Part shown: positions 62,756 to 64,000 of the stretch, one piece after another
Position numbering within the stretch: the stretch's first letter is position 1
How the letters are laid out: each line of letters opens with the position of its first letter
NCBI RefSeq assembly: GCF_051622035.1
Contig: NC_135366.1
Span: 4,061,001-4,125,000 of the forward strand
Length of the DNA stretch: 64,000 nucleotides
Source of the DNA: Arctopsyche grandis
Lineage: Eukaryota; Arthropoda; Insecta; Trichoptera; Hydropsychidae
Direction: 5' to 3'
Notes under the pieces: generated by a model
Told to the model about the DNA's origin: nothing
Seen by the model: only the letters and a program-made list of their open reading frames with translations
The model's database searches: none
Translations under genes and position numbers: made by a program

Positions 62756-63390
62756 GCCAATAATTCGTTTCACGTAATGGTAATATATGTATATTGAAGT
62801 TTTATGACGTTGTATAGATCAATATTCTACTCATGTAGGTTGGATCCTTTTTGCAGAGCTGTGTCTAAATCTAGTGTAGGTTTCAATGGTTCGATTGTGT
62901 TTGAAAGAATGCGTTGATAAGAGTTTTCAGTGTGATGTTTATGCGATTTATTGTGTTTTGGTGTGTGTAGTATTATACTATATCAGATATACAATATTCA
63001 TATTGTTGGCCGTTTCTATTTTGTAATATATATTATAATAAAATTAAATTTCATGCGTGGGTGGGTAGTAAGTAGTAAATAAGAATATTTGCTATTGTGG
63101 GCATACAAGGTTGCCAAATTTTAATTATAAATTCCATTGATATATATAATACTACATAGTAGTGTATTTTTTTATTTAAACTTGTGTGTATGAACATGTG
63201 AAATTCCTATGAAAAGAAATTGCATATTTGTGGGAAAATCTATAAGTATAATGCTGAACGCACAAAACCAGTGATTGCTTAAACATTGCCGGTTTAAAAT
63301 AAAAATATAGTGTCATACGAATAGATTATATTTAACTTATGAGTAACGGTGAAGAGTTAGCGTAGTGTAATTTATGTTGGTTGTGTTTTG
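62756..63390. other. no recognised gene; 5' flank of the CCDC92-like gene
   Basis: AT-rich, no transposon termini noticed. Confidence 0.4.
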
Positions 63391-63392
63391 AA

Positions 63393-63398
63393 TCAGTT
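63393..63398 (+). promoter_or_regulatory. initiator TCAGTT, candidate transcription start
   Basis: TCAGTT matches the arthropod initiator. Sequence becomes GC-richer (GTGCGCGGTCGAC) right after it and the start codon follows 83 bases later. No TATA box at -30. Confidence 0.4.
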
Positions 63399-63477
63399 AA
63401 GTTTGTGCGCGGTCGACATTCGAAATCGTACGAAATAAATCCGAAGTGAATTATAAATTAGAATAAAAAATATCAAA

Positions 63478-64000
63478 ATGACTTCTAAAGTGCTGGTCAA
63501 GATGCCGGAAGTGCCGTTTTCACAAGTGAACAATGTGAGTGGGTCGTTTTTATATCATGTATGATATAAAATGATATAAAATGGCGTGCGTTTCGACGAT
63601 CGGTTGTTTGTATCATCATCACGTTTTGGGTTTGCAGGTGAAGAAGCCGAGCGCCGACCTCGTGACGACGGTGAGCAGCAACAACGATCTGCTCCGCAGC
63701 GTCAATCAGCTGCAGGAGAACATTCGTTTTCTGCAGGCGAAACATCAAAATATGCTGACGCGTCTTCACGACGAAGTAGATATACTTAAACAAAAAAATA
63801 GAGGTGAAAATTTTCAACGTACATACAAAATATGCGTAAGAGGTACTCGTATGTTATCAGTCATCGGAGTTTAATTTTTTGTTGTGCTCGTTGTTCTCGT
63901 GTTGCAGATTTACAATTCCAATTAGTCTTTTCTAAAAGTAATTCCTCGAGCGGTTTAGTGAATTCGGCATCATCGCAAAACGAACCCGAAGCGACGAAAC
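63478..64000 (+). CDS. CCDC92/CCDC74-family coiled-coil protein, 5' half (partial)
   Basis: Exons 63478-63534, 63638-63803 and 63908 to beyond the window; donors GTGAGT and GTGAAA, acceptors TTTGCAG and GTTGCAG; phases 0 then 1. The ATG lies in context AAAATGA, after an in-frame-free leader. About 105 residues are visible: a short N-terminus (MTSKVLVKMPEVPFSQ), then from residue 20 on VKKPSADLV, and the family block LRSVNQLQENIRFLQAKHQN, LHDEVDILKQKNRDL, QFQLVF, followed by a Ser/Asn-rich linker (SKSNSSSGLVNSASS). The coiled coil with IRFLQ...H...LH.E...LK..N.DL..QL is the conserved N-terminal domain of CCDC92/CCDC74 proteins, which are centriole/cilium-associated in vertebrates. The C-terminal half is outside the window. 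Confidence 0.88.

Noticed and set aside
1..64000. CRISPR array, prokaryotic operon or viral genome
   Set aside because: No regularly spaced short repeats with unique spacers, no RBS-linked gene runs and no structural or replication genes of viruses were found. All protein-like remnants are transposon or animal genes.

Overview
The window is AT-rich eukaryotic nuclear DNA that looks like an intergenic-to-genic stretch of an insect (at least arthropod) genome. Coding exons are short and split by small GT-AG introns. The two host genes I recognise encode animal protein families: a paxillin-type LIM-only protein and a CCDC92/CCDC74 coiled-coil protein. Most of the sequence is transposon debris of types common in insects: RTE and Jockey/CR1-like LINEs, tRNA-derived SINEs, Helitrons ending in CTAG, and hAT, piggyBac and PIF/Harbinger elements with their MITEs. 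I cannot name the species. Prokaryotic features (operons, RBSs, CRISPR arrays) are absent.

Layout. 0-5 kb: a TIR MITE, a SINE, a Harbinger MITE and a head-to-tail run of Helitrons with a SINE inserted in one of them. 5-7 kb: two SINEs and a TATA-plus-GC-rich block that looks like an orphan first exon. 7-10.5 kb: a minisatellite, then a 2.25-kb element with long inverted repeats that a LINE has entered. 11-20 kb: degraded hATs, a palindrome built of GGTCAC words, MITEs, a Helitron, SINEs and RTE scraps. 20-29 kb: an RTE retrotransposon, a Helitron, a piggyBac MITE, SINEs, a large foldback palindrome, and an RTE fragment carrying a hAT MITE with an 8-bp target duplication. 29-38 kb: SINEs, more foldbacks and dispersed repeats. 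38.5-42.4 kb: the LIM-only gene (174 aa), with a plausible TATA promoter and untranslated first exon. 42.4-54 kb: a hAT transposase remnant, two candidate exons, a piggyBac element with an acidic ORF, LINE and SINE fragments, and a nested TIR/hAT/Helitron block. 54.2-55 kb: a GC-rich island with (GA)n and a UUCG-capped hairpin. 55-57.2 kb: a LINE tail followed by a 247-bp tandem satellite. 58-63 kb: nested SINE/piggyBac, a Harbinger with a transposon-protein remnant, another GC-rich block and a tandemly duplicated MITE. 63.4 kb to the end: the 5' half of the CCDC92-like gene, which runs off the window.

The host genes show no shared pathway. The clearest functional network is among the transposons. 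At least two LINE lineages and three SINE tail types end in the same kind of 3' hairpin: a conserved loop of about 20 nt on stems whose sequences differ but stay paired. This suggests the SINEs are mobilised by matching LINE reverse transcriptases. Two SINEs also carry a self-templated inverted duplication of their own tRNA-like head. These are the observations I would follow first.

All calls come from reading the sequence. No database search, folding or gene-prediction run was possible, so family names rest on termini, target duplications and protein motifs I could see.
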